Origin: G965216255 sp965216255
GTDB lineage: Bacteria; Bacteroidota; Rhodothermia; Rhodothermales; Bin80
Direction of reading: 5' to 3'
DNA length: 64,000 nucleotides
NCBI GenBank assembly: GCA_965216255.1
Contig: OZ244148.1
Location: 1,426,001-1,490,000 of the forward strand
The translations under genes and the position numbers were made by a program. This document shows positions 49,253 through 58,377 of this stretch, one piece after another (the first letter of the stretch is position 1; each line of letters begins with the position of its first letter). The notes beneath the pieces are model-generated. The model searched no databases. It was given only the letters and a program-made list of their open reading frames with translations, and was not told where the DNA came from.

Positions 49253-49696
49253 CTAGCTCCACCGCGCAAGTACGCCGGCGATATCTGGCGGCGTCCAGTC
49301 CGGCGGCTTCATCCACTTTCCGTCCTCCCGCACGCGCGCGCCTGGTCCGAACTTGCGCAGATTGGCCGCGTCCACCTCCTGAAGGAGCAGCTCGTCGTCC
49401 ATTCCGAATGCGACGAGCGTCCCCACGGTCACCACCGAAATATCGGCGCAGCCATCGGCCACGCCCTCCAGATCCACGGCGCCGGCAGCCGCAAATGCGA
49501 GCTCCTCCACCTCCAGAGCCGCGCCGCCCGCCTCGACACGCACCCCTAGGGCGCGAACAGTCTCGAGAGCCTCCTCCACAATAAGCTTGGCCCGAAGCAC
49601 GCGCGTGGCGGCGTCCGGGGTGGTGACGCGGGCGGGGGTCTGTTGCCCCGCTTTCTGCATGAAGGCCTGAACGCGCCGGTAGTGTGGAGTGGGCAT
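49253..49696 (-). CDS. MazG-like / phosphoribosyl-ATP pyrophosphohydrolase-like protein
   Basis: A 147-residue all-alpha NTP pyrophosphohydrolase type protein. The metal-binding signature is visible as KLIVEEALETV (EExxE type helix) and EGVADGCADISVVTVGTLVAFGMD (xADxxAD helix), followed by EEVDAANLRKFGP-like NxxK and a REDGKWMKPPDWTPPDI tail, common in the HisE/MazG-like group. It would hydrolyse a (non-canonical or modified) NTP to NMP and pyrophosphate; substrate not predictable. It follows the mannosyltransferase gene by 6 bases in a three-gene minus-strand unit. Confidence 0.85.
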   Translation of the reverse strand: MPTPHYRRVQAFMQKAGQQTPARVTTPDAATRVLRAKLIVEEALETVRALGVRVEAGGAALEVEELAFAAAGAVDLEGVADGCADISVVTVGTLVAFGMDDELLLQEVDAANLRKFGPGARVREDGKWMKPPDWTPPDIAGVLARWS

Positions 49697-49702
49697 GGGG
49701 CT

Positions 49703-50836
49703 TTATGCGATGGATTCCAAGAGCGCATCATAGCGCGCCACGTGGACGGGCCAATCCAAGACGGCGGGAATGGCGCGCAGCGTGGTCGTGGGAAGCGGCC
49801 GGTCCTCTCCCTTCAGGATAGCCGCCAGGATGTCATAGAGCTCTTCGTAATCCTTGTAAAGCACCGGGGCGTGGAGAAGCGGCCGCTGCAACGCCTCCGG
49901 GATAAGCTCCGGGTAGCTGAGGCGGCCAGGCAAGAGCGGATGGCATCCGCAGTAGATGGCCTCCATAATGGCAATGCCGAAGAATTCGTGAATCGCCGTA
50001 GAGACCACCAGGTCCGCCCTGTGGAGCAGCCGGCTGTACTCCTCGAAGTTCTCCGCGTAACCGTAGTGCAGAATGCGCTCCGCATAGCGCTCAAAGGCCT
50101 CTTCGAACGCAAACGGCTGCTCCTCGAAGTGCTTCCCGGCCAAGATGAGCCGAAACCGGCATCCGATGTCGTCCAATCGGTTCATAACGCGGAAAAAGGC
50201 CTCCGGATTCTTGTCGTACTCCCACCGCTGGTTCCAGAGCACGATGGGAGGCTCCATGGCCGGCCCCCAGCCGTGATCTGAGTAGTCGGTCGCATACCGG
50301 TCATGCGCCTGCAGGTCCATGCCCAGATGCAGCACGCTGCTGCGGTCCCGTATTTCCTGCACCGTAGCCAGGTGCGTGTAATCCGGGAACGTGTGCAAGA
50401 GGCCCGGCAGCGCCCGCATGAATTCGTCGTAGTGGAATTCCGAATTGAAAATCACTCGGTCGGCCGCCAGACACGAGAGGTAATTCACGTAGGCATATGC
50501 CAGATCCCGCTTTTCGTCGGGCCGCAACGGGTACGTAAGCTGGTTCTCGTGGACATAGAATACAACGGGCACGCCGCTAAGCTCTGAGCGCGTAAGCGCC
50601 AGAAAGGCCGGCAGGTTAACCATGCTGGTAGCCAGAATGACATCCGGCCTGAAGCCGTCCCCGATTGCCTGGAGCGCCTTGCGCCCCATGGTCACAGCCC
50701 CGCCGTGGAGCCGCCATTTCCAGAATCGGGCAGACATCGTCACGTTGCGGAACGCATGGCCGCTGTGCCGCGCGAGGCCGTCAAGAAAATTCCTATGCGA
50801 GCCCCCGTACCACGGCTCCAAGGCAAGTACGTTCAA
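49703..50836 (-). CDS. tRNA-queuosine alpha-mannosyltransferase-like protein (DUF3524 + glycosyltransferase)
   Basis: The 377-residue protein begins MNVLALEPWYGGSHRNFLDGLARHSGH, the hallmark of DUF3524. DVILATSMVNLPAFLAL and PVVFYVHENQLTYPLRPDEKRDLAYAYVNYLSCLAADRVIFNSEFH follow, then a GT-B C-terminal domain with VLWNQRWEYDKNPEAFF and STAIHEFFGIAIMEAIYCGCHPLLP. This is the architecture of animal GTDC1/QTMAN, which mannosylates queuosine in tRNA-Asp. In bacteria the substrate is presumed, not shown. It lies 4 bases after the small upstream gene and 6 before the MazG-like gene. Confidence 0.85.
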   Translation of the reverse strand: MNVLALEPWYGGSHRNFLDGLARHSGHAFRNVTMSARFWKWRLHGGAVTMGRKALQAIGDGFRPDVILATSMVNLPAFLALTRSELSGVPVVFYVHENQLTYPLRPDEKRDLAYAYVNYLSCLAADRVIFNSEFHYDEFMRALPGLLHTFPDYTHLATVQEIRDRSSVLHLGMDLQAHDRYATDYSDHGWGPAMEPPIVLWNQRWEYDKNPEAFFRVMNRLDDIGCRFRLILAGKHFEEQPFAFEEAFERYAERILHYGYAENFEEYSRLLHRADLVVSTAIHEFFGIAIMEAIYCGCHPLLPGRLSYPELIPEALQRPLLHAPVLYKDYEELYDILAAILKGEDRPLPTTTLRAIPAVLDWPVHVARYDALLESIA

Positions 50837-50840
50837 GGGC

Positions 50841-51068
50841 CTATCCCAGCGTCTTCAGTACGGCAGCCTCCTCGGCTTCCGAAATGGGGCGCACGATGCT
50901 CAGTTCCCGCGCCTGCAATTTGTCTCTGAGGTTTGGATCCCGCACCTCGTCCGCGGTGATGGGCAGCTCCTGCCCGGGCATGATTTCGAGCAGGCGTGTC
51001 CCGAGTTGCACGGACACAACGACGCTGTCCGTGTTCTTGATCACCATTCCCTTTCTCTTGCGTGCCAT
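50841..51068 (-). CDS. Small conserved-looking protein of unknown function
   Basis: Start taken as ATG 51068 (MARKRKGMVIKNTDSVVVSVQLG...), giving 75 residues; an in-frame start at 51083 adds five. The sequence is beta-rich then helical (LLEIMPGQELPITADEVRDPNLRDKLQARELSIV), has no signal or membrane segment, and matches no family I know. It is tightly coupled (4 bases) to the mannosyltransferase-like gene, which argues that it is real. Confidence 0.6.
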   Translation of the reverse strand: MARKRKGMVIKNTDSVVVSVQLGTRLLEIMPGQELPITADEVRDPNLRDKLQARELSIVRPISEAEEAAVLKTLG

Positions 51069-51083
51069 GCCAAACTGGACCAC

Positions 51084-51459
51084 TATTGCTTCTTACCACG
51101 CAATTATACGGCATTTTGGGGGAATAGTATCACACGCAGCCTTTGAAGGATAGGGGACCATTCCAAGATTCACGGTCCCGCTTCGCGACCTTTAAACAAT
51201 TTTCATACTCGCTAGGACAGCGCACGAGGTGGCGCGGCAGGGCTGCCGGGCTATGGTCAGATGGCGACCGCCGTGCTCCAACCACCCCCGGGATGGAGCC
51301 CAGGCAAAGCCCGGAAGCACACTCCGAAGCTCGATCATATCAGGAGCATTCCAATCTGCCTGGAATGAAGCCGATACCTTGCAGGAGATATCGCCTAGCC
51401 CTGCCGTTTACCCACATCTTTCTCTTAACATTCTGAATCATGCTGTGTAGCTTCACGGC
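51084..51459. other. Gene-free stretch upstream of the three-gene unit
   Basis: About 375 bases holding the presumed promoter of the minus-strand unit; the right part borders the DruA-like pseudogene. No RNA gene or strong hairpin seen. Confidence 0.4.
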
Positions 51460-51921
51460 ATGTTCCAGCAGAATCAGATTCTACGCACGCTGAGTGCGGC
51501 CCAGTCGCGGGTGCCTCTGGAGCAGGTGCTCTCGGACAAAAGCCTGGACAATCGTACGGCGATAGCCCGCCGCGTGTGCCAGCACTTCCGGTTTTTCGAT
51601 GCCCGGGGGCGGCAGCAGGTAGCCGGTTGCGCGAAGGCGCTCTCGAAGCTGGAGGCGCGTGGCTAGATCGTATTGCCGGCTCCGCTGAATGATCATGCCA
51701 CAGGTGCATCGCCCCGCTTGCCGTCCGTGCCGGTGCCGGCACCGGCAGGGCTGCCTAAGTCCGTAGACGGCATAGAGGAGTTGTCCCTGGTAGTGGTAGA
51801 AGACGAGCAGCAGCGTGCAGCACGCTGCTACACCATGAACATCCCCGGGGTGTGACGACGTTTGTGGGAGCGCAGATGCGCTATCTGGTAGAGAGCGCCC
51901 ATGGTTATCAGGCGTCAGGCG
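51460..51921 (+). pseudogene. DruA-like (DUF4338) / Tn5-like transposase fusion, N-terminal part
   Basis: Reads LEQVLSDKSLDNRTAIARRVCQHFRFFDARGRQQVAGCAKALSKLEARG, a stop (51664-51666), IVLPAPLNDH...PVPAPAGLPKSVDGIEELSLVVVEDEQQ and, after a shift, MRYLVESAHGY. This follows the DUF4338 pattern SRTxLARxVCExxGWRDARGRLQxAGCLKALRxLExxG ... LxLVxVxDxxQ ... GRQLRYLVxSxHGW. It is cut by the IS256 at 51922 and continues at 53342. Confidence 0.72.
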
Positions 51922-52016
51922 AGAAACTGTCATATTTTGGGTTCGCAGAATGCCGCGGCATATCTTTGTGGAGTACCCATCAATCGCCCTAGACGGGCAT
52001 ATCCGAACTACATCGT

Positions 52017-53282
52017 ATGACAGACCCAACAGAATCCAACGTACACTCACTCCTTACCCGTGAGGAGGCACTCAGCACCCTGGATGACTTGGTGCGCAGC
52101 TCTGCCCGGCGCATGCTTCAGGCAGCGCTCGAGCGGGAAGCCGACGACTACGTGAAGGCCCATGCACACCTGCGGAATGAGCACGGCCACCGAGTCGTCA
52201 ATCGCAATGGCCACCAGCCGGAGAGAGAAATCCTCACGGGTGCGGGCCCGCTAGCGATCCAGCGACCCCATGTCCGTGACCCTCGAACAGGGCATACCTT
52301 CACCAGCGCCATACTGCCGCGCTATATGCGCCGCAGTCCGTCGTTGGCCGATCGAAGATCGGCTGATGCACTCATTCCGGCCTTGTACCTGCGGGCAGTT
52401 TCGACCAACGACTTTCCTCTGGCCCTGGAGGCCATACTCGGGCCGCAAGCTGGCAACCTATCGCCATCGTCGATCAGCCGACTCAAGGGGGCTTGGCTAG
52501 AGGAATACCGGCAATGGAACAATTGGGACCCCACGGGCAAGCGGTATGTTTACCTTTGGGCTGACCGGCTGTACTTCAATGTCCGCATGGGAAACGAGCG
52601 CCCGTGTATGCTTGTTATTATTGGTGTTCCGCCTGATGGAAGCAAAGAACTCGTAGGACTTCTGGACGGAGAGCGGGAAAGCAGGCTGTCCTAGAAGGAG
52701 CTATTGCTGAATATCAAACAACGAGGCTTGGACGTAGCGCCTAAGGCGGCCACAGCAGACGCAGGCTTGGGCTTCTGGGCTGCGTTGGATGAAGTATACC
52801 CCTCCACGCTACAACAGCGATGCTGGGTGCACAAGACAGCCAACGTGCCGGGTAAGCTACCCAAGAAGCTGCAGGGGGCTGCGAAAGAGAGGCTCCGTGG
52901 CATCTATACGGAACCGTCCAGGAAGGATGCACTGAAGGCACTCGATACCTTCGAGAATCTCTTCGGAGGCGCCTACGAGAAGGCCGTCACCTGTCTGCGC
53001 AAGGATCAAGAGGAGCTCTTGACCTTCTACCAGTTCCCGCCCGAACACTGGGTTCACCTTCGGACTTCGGATCCCATTGAGTACACGTTTGCGAGCGCAG
53101 GGAAACGTACACGGCAAACCAAGGGATGCGGCAGCCGGGAGGCGACACTGATGATGGTTTACAAGCTGACCCGGGAAGCGCAGAAACGCTGGCGGAGGCT
53201 GACTGGATCGCAACTGCTCATCCGTGTATTGGAGACAACCCCGCATGAGTATAGCGTAGAAGTAGACAAACAAGCCGCCTAA
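52017..53282 (+). pseudogene. IS256-family transposase, copy 2, with one nonsense codon
   Basis: The frame is continuous over 421 codons except for TAG at 52692-52694, where copy 1 has TGG (Trp). Blocks are GKRYVYLWADRLYFNVRM (first Asp), TADAGLGFWAALDEVYPSTLQQRCWVHKTANVPGKLPKKLQ (second Asp) and LRTSDPIEYTFASAGKRTRQTKG (Glu). It is the better-preserved copy, with no frameshift. It also carries the six extra codons ADRRSA from the palindromic insertion. A single reversion would restore the protein. Confidence 0.9.
52345..52361. repeat. In-frame palindromic insertion in IS256 transposase, copy 2
   Basis: Same GCCGATCGAAGATCGGC palindrome as in copy 1, in the same codon context (SPSL-ADRRSA-DALIPALYL). 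Confidence 0.65.
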
Positions 53283-53341
53283 TTCTAATTCCCCAATCCC
53301 ATGCCGCGGCATTCTACAGACCCAAGATCTGACAGTTTCTC

Positions 53342-54414
53342 TTATCTGGCAGCTGTGGGGTTTTCCGCCTCGGCGCTGCGTCTGGCAGCGCGGGAGCGCT
53401 ACATGGCCTGGAGCGAAGAGTAGCGGCAGGCCTGTTTGCACCATGTGCTGTGTCTGAGCCGCTTTCTGGTGCGAGGATCGTGCAAGCATCTGGCCAGTCA
53501 TGTACTGGGCCGGGTGCTGGGCCGGCTTCTCGATGATTTTGAGGAGTGCTACGGGTACCGTCCCTGGGTAGTGGAGACCTATGTGGCCCCGGACTGGGAG
53601 GGCACCTGTTTCAAGGCGGCAATTTTCCAGCACATTGGCTATACTGCCGGCAACAGGCATTAGGAGGAAGAGACCCCCAAGGCCCTGTATGTGTACGAAC
53701 TCGACCGCCTCTGGCGCAAGCGTCTGGGAGTGCCACAGGTGGAGTTGTTTCCTGTGAGGCAGCCACACGAGGGTCTCTCAAGTGACCACTGGGCGGAAGC
53801 CGAGTTTGGAGGTGCCCCGTTGGCAGATGCCAGGCTGTCTACGCGTCTGGTAAAGAGCGCTTCGCTGCTTAGCGATGTGGTAGGCCATGCCATCGTGGCC
53901 CATACGAACCATGATGCGGCGGCGGTAAAGGGGCATTACCGGCTGTTGGAGAGTGCCGAGGACTCCGAGGTACGGCCGGAGAACATCTTGGCGCCGCATC
54001 GTGCGCGCACGATCGAGCGCATGCGCAGCCAAAAGGAGGTGCTATTTATTCAGGATGGCACGAAGCTGAACTATGCCACACGTCCGGCCTGTGAGGGCTT
54101 GCAGATCATAGGCAGCAATCAGACGAAGGCGAAGACGCGGGGGCTGCCGCTACACGTGACGATGGCCGCCACCCCAGACGGCTTGCCGCTGGGGGTGCTG
54201 CGGTGCAGTTGGCGGGATCCGCAGACGGGGCCACTGGCGCCCCGGTCGCAGCAGTGGCTGGAGGGATATCTGGACATATACCAAGTGGCAGAAGGGCTCT
54301 CACGCAAGAGCCGCCTCATTTGCATCATGGACCGGTAGGCAGACAATTTTGCGCTCTACGACGCGCAGCACAGGCAACACCGGGTGGAGATGCTGGTGCA
54401 TATGCGCCATGACC
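53342..54414 (+). pseudogene. DruA-like / Tn5-like transposase fusion, middle part
   Basis: Continues YLAAVGFSASALRLAARERYMAWSEE-stop, then CLHHVLCLSRFLVRGSCKHLASHVLGRVLGRLLDDFEECYGYRPWVVETYV...GTCFKAAIFQHIGYT (end of DUF4338). The Tn5-like DNA-binding and N-terminal catalytic part follows: DHWAEAEFGGAPLADARLSTRLVKSASLL, HTNHDAAAVKGHYRLLE, NILAPHRARTIERMRSQKEVLFIQDGTKLNYATRP (first Asp) and TKAKTRGLPLHVTMAATPDGLPLGVL. Stops at 53421, 53660 and 54336 make it a pseudogene. It is ended by the IS66 at 54415. A DruA-type domain fused to an IS4 transposase fits a mobile-element role rather than a Druantia defence operon. Confidence 0.8.
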
Positions 54415-54500
54415 GTAAGCGTGCGGTGAAACCCATCTGGATTAGGTGATGATTTCTCGGGAGATTACTCTTGGACCCGAGGACTCAAAGCCTGGATGGC

Positions 54501-54800
54501 ATGGGACAACCCAGACGTACGGCGCAAGAGATGTTTCCCCTCATGGAACTGTATGAGGAGAGAAGCCAGACCGCGGCCGCCTTCTGTGCCGAGCGCGGCA
54601 TCTCGCAGGCGCAGTTGGTCTACTGGCGTCGGAAGTATCGCTGGGAGAACGCAGCAGCCGACGGTCGAACCTTTGTAGAGATTAGCAGGCCTGCGGCAAG
54701 TGACCAGGCGCAGGTCGAGATCATGTACCCGGGCGGGATGCGCGTGCGCTTCTTGGCGCCGGTCTCTGCCTCGTACCTGGCGCCGCTGGTGCAGTCATGA
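54501..54800 (+). CDS. tnpA: IS66 TnpA-like accessory protein
   Basis: ATG 54501 (MGQPRRTAQEMFPLMELYEE...GISQAQLVYWRRKYRWE) gives 99 residues; a TTG 30 bases upstream is possible but less likely. It is a helix-turn-helix accessory protein followed by ISRPAASDQAQVEIMYPGGMRVRFLAPVSASYL, the normal end of this family. The stop overlaps the tnpB start, so translation is coupled. It is intact, in contrast to copy 1. Confidence 0.85.
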   Translation: MGQPRRTAQEMFPLMELYEERSQTAAAFCAERGISQAQLVYWRRKYRWENAAADGRTFVEISRPAASDQAQVEIMYPGGMRVRFLAPVSASYLAPLVQS

Positions 54801-55141
54801 TCGGACTGGGGCCTTCGCGCCGGTACTTTTACCGGCCGCCGGCCGACATGCGAAAGAGCTTTGACGGCCTGTGCGCCTTGGTGAAAAGCGGCATGAAGCG
54901 GGATCCCATGTCGGGGGATGTCTTTGTTTTTGTCAACAGGAGGCGGAGCCATCTGAAGGCACTTTCGTGGGATCGGAACGGGTTCGCCCTGTTTTACAAA
55001 AGACTGGAATCGGGCACGTTCGAGCTGCCGCAACAGGACATGCCGACGTGGACGCAGATGGTGATGTTACTGGAGGGAGTGTCGCTGAAGTCGGTAAAAT
55101 ACCGGCGCCGGTATGCGGTTAAAAGCCGAACATCGGGATAG
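54797..55141 (+). CDS. tnpB: IS66 TnpB-like protein (Orf2)
   Basis: 114 residues, the usual length: MIGLGPSRRYFYRPPADMRKSFDGLCALVKSGM, then GDVFVFVNRRRSHLKALSWDRNGFALFYKRLESGTFELP and MLLEGVSLKSVKYRRRY. Orf2 is required for IS66 transposition, though its biochemical role is unclear. It is intact and coupled to tnpA by ATGA. Confidence 0.9.
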   Translation: MIGLGPSRRYFYRPPADMRKSFDGLCALVKSGMKRDPMSGDVFVFVNRRRSHLKALSWDRNGFALFYKRLESGTFELPQQDMPTWTQMVMLLEGVSLKSVKYRRRYAVKSRTSG

Positions 55142-55168
55142 ATAGTATGTGGAAACGAGGAACAATGC

Positions 55169-56631
55169 ATGTGCAGTCCTTGTTGTATATTCATACAGCC
55201 CGAAGCACATTCCTCCCTCTCTTCTGCGGATGTTGAGACCTTCCGTGCGCAGCTTGCCGCGGTGCTTCAGCTGAACGCCAGCCAGTCCGAGGAGAACCAT
55301 CAGTTGCGCGAAGAGAACCGCCGGCTGCAGGCGAAAGTGGAGAGCAAGGACAAACAGCTGGCTGAAGCCCTCCGCCTGCTCTTTGGCTCCAGGAGCAAAA
55401 GGTTCCTACTGGCGCCCGGCCCGCAGCAGGGAGCATTGTTCGAAGAAGTGGGGATAGCGGTGCCCCCACCGCCGGAGGCGGAGACGAACGGGCAGCAGCG
55501 AAAGAGGCGCAAGCCCAGGCGCGTACCTACCTGGACGATCTGCCGGGCCACCTGCCCCGCAAGACGATCGTAATTGAGCCGGACGAGGACATTACAGGTC
55601 TCATTTGCATCGGTACGGAAAAGACGCAGATGCTGGAGCGTGTGCCCTCCAAGATGATTGTCATCGAGATACTGCGTCCCAAGTATGTGGACCCGGACAA
55701 TGAGGATCGGGGCGTGATCGTGGGCAAGCTGCCTCCGCGGCCGGTGGACAAGGGCATGGCCGGTCAGGGATTGTTGGCAGACGTGCTCGTTAGCAATTAC
55801 GGTGATCACTTGCCCCTGTACCGGCAGCAGCAGCGATTCCGTCGGGAAGGCATTGAGATTGCGAAGTCCACGCTGGGAGGATGGATATCCCAGTCGGCGT
55901 GGCACCTTGAGCCGCTGTATGATGCGCTCAAGCAGGAGGCGCTCTTAAGCGGGTATCTGCAGGCGGATGAGACGCGTATCCAGGTCCAGGATCGAAAGAA
56001 GAAAGGCAAGACCCATCGGGGGTTTTATTGGGCGTACCCCACTCCGGAGCAGAAGCTGTTTGTGATGGAGTATCGCAAGAGCCGTGCCCGTGCGGGTCCG
56101 GTGGCGTTCCTGGGTGGGTATGCGGGAGCGTTGCAGACGGACGGGTATGTGGCCTACGACGTCTTCGAAGCACACCCGTCGATGACAGTCTACGGATGCA
56201 TGGCGCATGCCCGGCGCAAGTTCTACGACTGCCTTGAATACGAACCGGAGAAGGCCGAGTACGTTTTGGAAAAGATCAGGCAACTCTACGCCATAGAGCG
56301 CCGGCTGCGAGAGGAGGGTGCCAGTGCGGAACGTCGGCGCGACGTGCGTCAGCAAGAGGCCCGGCCCGTACTGGAGAAACTGAAGCCCTGGCTGGAGGCG
56401 AACGGGGGATCGCCCAAAAGCCCTTGGGGCCAGGCGACCAACTATACGCTCGGCCTTTGGACAAGGCTGAGCCGCTACCTGGATGAGGGCCGCGTGGAGC
56501 TGGACAACAATCTCATCGAGAATGCACTGCGGCCGTTGGCTATCGGCTGCAAGAATTACTTGTTTGCGGGATCGCATGATGCGGCCCAGCGGGCAGCCGT
56601 GGTCTATTCGCTACTTGGCACGTGCAAGCTG
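55169..56631 (+). pseudogene. tnpC: IS66 transposase TnpC, 5' part, frameshifted and interrupted
   Basis: The frame opens at ATG 55169; the start used in copy 1 is ATA here. ALRLLFGSRSKRFLLAPGPQQGALFEE reads on to KPRR, where a frameshift near 55530 interrupts it. From about 55550 the catalytic half reads cleanly: SGYLQADETRIQVQDRKKK, LQTDGYVAYDVFEAHPSMTVYGCMAHARRKF, VELDNNLIENALRPLAIG (catalytic Glu kept). At 56631 (LLGTCKL) the antisense introns begin; the last 45 codons follow at 59461-59595. Because the introns are antisense they cannot be spliced from this mRNA. Confidence 0.88.
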
Positions 56632-56654
56632 ATCGATCGGGATAGGTGGGGGCC

Positions 56655-56888
56655 TCACGGCCCCCACCCCCCCACACCACCGTGCGTACGGGTCCGTACA
56701 CGGCGGTTCAATGGACTTGAGCAAACCGACTTGGGTGCCAGGGCCACCAGGCCGCTACGTGCCGGGAGTTCGGATTCGGGTTGCGCCGTGCGAACTTCGG
56801 TCCCTTCCCCACGGGCACCGCCGGATTCACCGGGGCTGTCCCACGCAAAAGGCAGCGTTAGCTGGATTTTCTGCCGCATTGCTCGCAT
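56655..56888 (-). pseudogene. Vestige of a group II intron maturase gene
   Basis: MRAMRQKIQLTLPFAWDSPGESGGARGEG... matches the typical first residues of LtrA-type proteins (MRQKIQLxLxxxxESxGE). After about 50 codons the frame runs directly into the intron's domain IV/V region (LNRRVRTRTHGGVGG). Nearly the whole RT and maturase has been deleted internally, leaving only the start of the gene. Confidence 0.7.
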
Positions 56889-56968
56889 GAGCTTGCCATC
56901 CTACTACCCCTGTCCATTGTTCGGGCCTTCGTCGGCTAAGCCGACTACTATGCCCTGGTATAGTAGGA

Positions 56969-57237
56969 TACTATGTCAAGTGCAGATTACATGAAGAGTG
57001 TTTGGCTTGACCTCTGGAGAAGCGACCGGGCGGCTTCGACGGCTAATCAATCTGGTATTCGCGTGCTAAGCCCCGAAGGACCATAACGCATGATTTCGGT
57101 TTCGACGGGAGCTGCCACTATCTCTGAACGCGCGCTCACCAGCAAGAGAGCTGGCTATCGCAAGAGCATATCGTGGGTTCTCCTTACCGTGCCCGATCGC
57201 TTCTCCATAGGCCATTTCTTTGGTTACAAGATACGAG
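56969..57237 (-). ncRNA. Candidate bridge RNA region of the IS1111-type element
   Basis: About 270 non-coding bases between the transposase stop (57238) and the element end. IS110-family elements are known to encode a bridge RNA in a non-coding end, downstream of the gene in the IS1111 group. I have not folded it. The call rests on position and length only. Confidence 0.4.
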
Positions 57238-58377
57238 TCAGGCGGCCTTCGGCAACGGCGAGCCCGTGTGCATACGCAACGCCTCCCAGAGAAAGCCCAC
57301 CAGTTCACGCGCCATCGCCGTGTTGGCCACGCATCGCGACTTCGTCTGACTCAGTTTGCGGAATCTCTTGTACAGCCGGCACTGGGCCTTCCATGCCAGT
57401 AGAACGACCTCGGCCGAGACGCCCTGCTGCCGTTCGCGTAGCACTTTACTGCACCGCGGCGGGGCTGCATACTTCCATGCTGTAGATACCAGTGCCTTCC
57501 GTACGTGCGTATTACCCGTCTTCGTGATGGAACCGCGTTGCGTGTGATCTGCCGAGCTGTACTCGCTCGGCACCAGACCCAGAAATGCCATCAACTGGCG
57601 CGGATGCGCGAAGCGACGGATGTCTCCCAATTCGCACACCAGCGTCATGGCCGTCACAAAGCCTATGCCCCGGAAGGCCATCAGCACCCCCACGGGCTCT
57701 CTGTAGCGGTCCTTTTCGGCTTCCTCCGCCAGATGCTGTTCCAGTCTGTGCACTTCCTGCTCCAGATACGTCAGCTTGTGCAGATACGTCTGCAGCGTGA
57801 CCTGGTCCACCGCCCTTGCCGGCAAGGCACGAATCCACTTCCAATGGGCCTTCGTCCAGTTTGTGGCACCGGTGTACCGAAAGCCCCGGGTCTGAATGAA
57901 AGACAGAATCCGCTGCTTGGTGCGCGTGATAGACTCCACCAGGTCAGCGCGGCAGCGCAAAAGGGACCGGGCTGCTTCCTGCTCCTCTTCCGGTACGCAC
58001 ACCGGCGTCAGCAGCCCTTTGGCATACAACGTGGCCAGCTTCATCGCATCCCGTCGATCAGTCTTGATACGCTCGCCCGGTCGACGCGGAATGGTTGAGG
58101 GGGCGATCACGTCGCAGTGCACGCCCTGCACCTGCAGCGCACGCTGCAGGCCGAATCCGCAGAACGACGCTTCGTAGCAGCAACGAACCTCGCCGTAGCG
58201 CCTCTGTAACTTCTGCACATACTTGCGGATTCTCGGCATGTCGTGCGGCAATTGCCGCTCGTCAATTACCTCGCCCGTGCTGTCGTCGTACACGCAAAGC
58301 GCAATGGTCTTCTTGTGCACGTCCATGCCGACAACCAGCGAGGAGGCCGAAGTGAATGTTGGGGTGTATCTTTGCAT
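57238..58377 (-). CDS. IS110/IS1111 family transposase (DEDD recombinase), intact
   Basis: 379 residues, the normal length. The N-terminal DEDD RuvC-like domain has GMDVHKKTIALCV (Asp18), RCCYEASFCGFGL (Glu) and RIKTDRRDAMKLATLYAKG (Asp pair). A helical linker (about 150-215, EVHRLEQHLAEEAEKD) precedes the Tnp20 domain with FRGIGFVTAMTLVCELGDIRRFAHPRQLMAFLGLVPSEYSS and RGSITKTGNTHVRKALVSTAWKY, which holds the catalytic Ser region. It has no stop or shift. It is one of the few transposases here that could still be active. Confidence 0.95.
   Translation of the reverse strand: MQRYTPTFTSASSLVVGMDVHKKTIALCVYDDSTGEVIDERQLPHDMPRIRKYVQKLQRRYGEVRCCYEASFCGFGLQRALQVQGVHCDVIAPSTIPRRPGERIKTDRRDAMKLATLYAKGLLTPVCVPEEEQEAARSLLRCRADLVESITRTKQRILSFIQTRGFRYTGATNWTKAHWKWIRALPARAVDQVTLQTYLHKLTYLEQEVHRLEQHLAEEAEKDRYREPVGVLMAFRGIGFVTAMTLVCELGDIRRFAHPRQLMAFLGLVPSEYSSADHTQRGSITKTGNTHVRKALVSTAWKYAAPPRCSKVLRERQQGVSAEVVLLAWKAQCRLYKRFRKLSQTKSRCVANTAMARELVGFLWEALRMHTGSPLPKAA

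Larger units (their letters stand above)
51922..53341 (+). mobile_element. IS256-family element, copy 2
   Basis: Left end GAGAAACTGTCATATTTTGG at 51922, right end the inverse (GAGAAACTGTCAGATCTTGG) ending at 53341; the 40-bp terminal repeats now differ at a few positions. The element is inserted in the DruA-like part of a transposase gene, whose reading resumes after it (YLAAVGFSASALRLAARERYMAW). It is very similar to copy 1 (30119-31533), including the palindromic insertion. Confidence 0.9.

Noticed and set aside
51460..54414. A Druantia anti-phage system
   Set aside because: Only a DruA-like domain is present, fused to a transposase and full of stops; no druB-E or helicase gene is nearby.
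57066..57308. Small minus-strand ORF at the 3' side of the IS1111 transposase
   Set aside because: It overlaps the end of the transposase in another frame and covers the non-coding end more likely used for a structured RNA.
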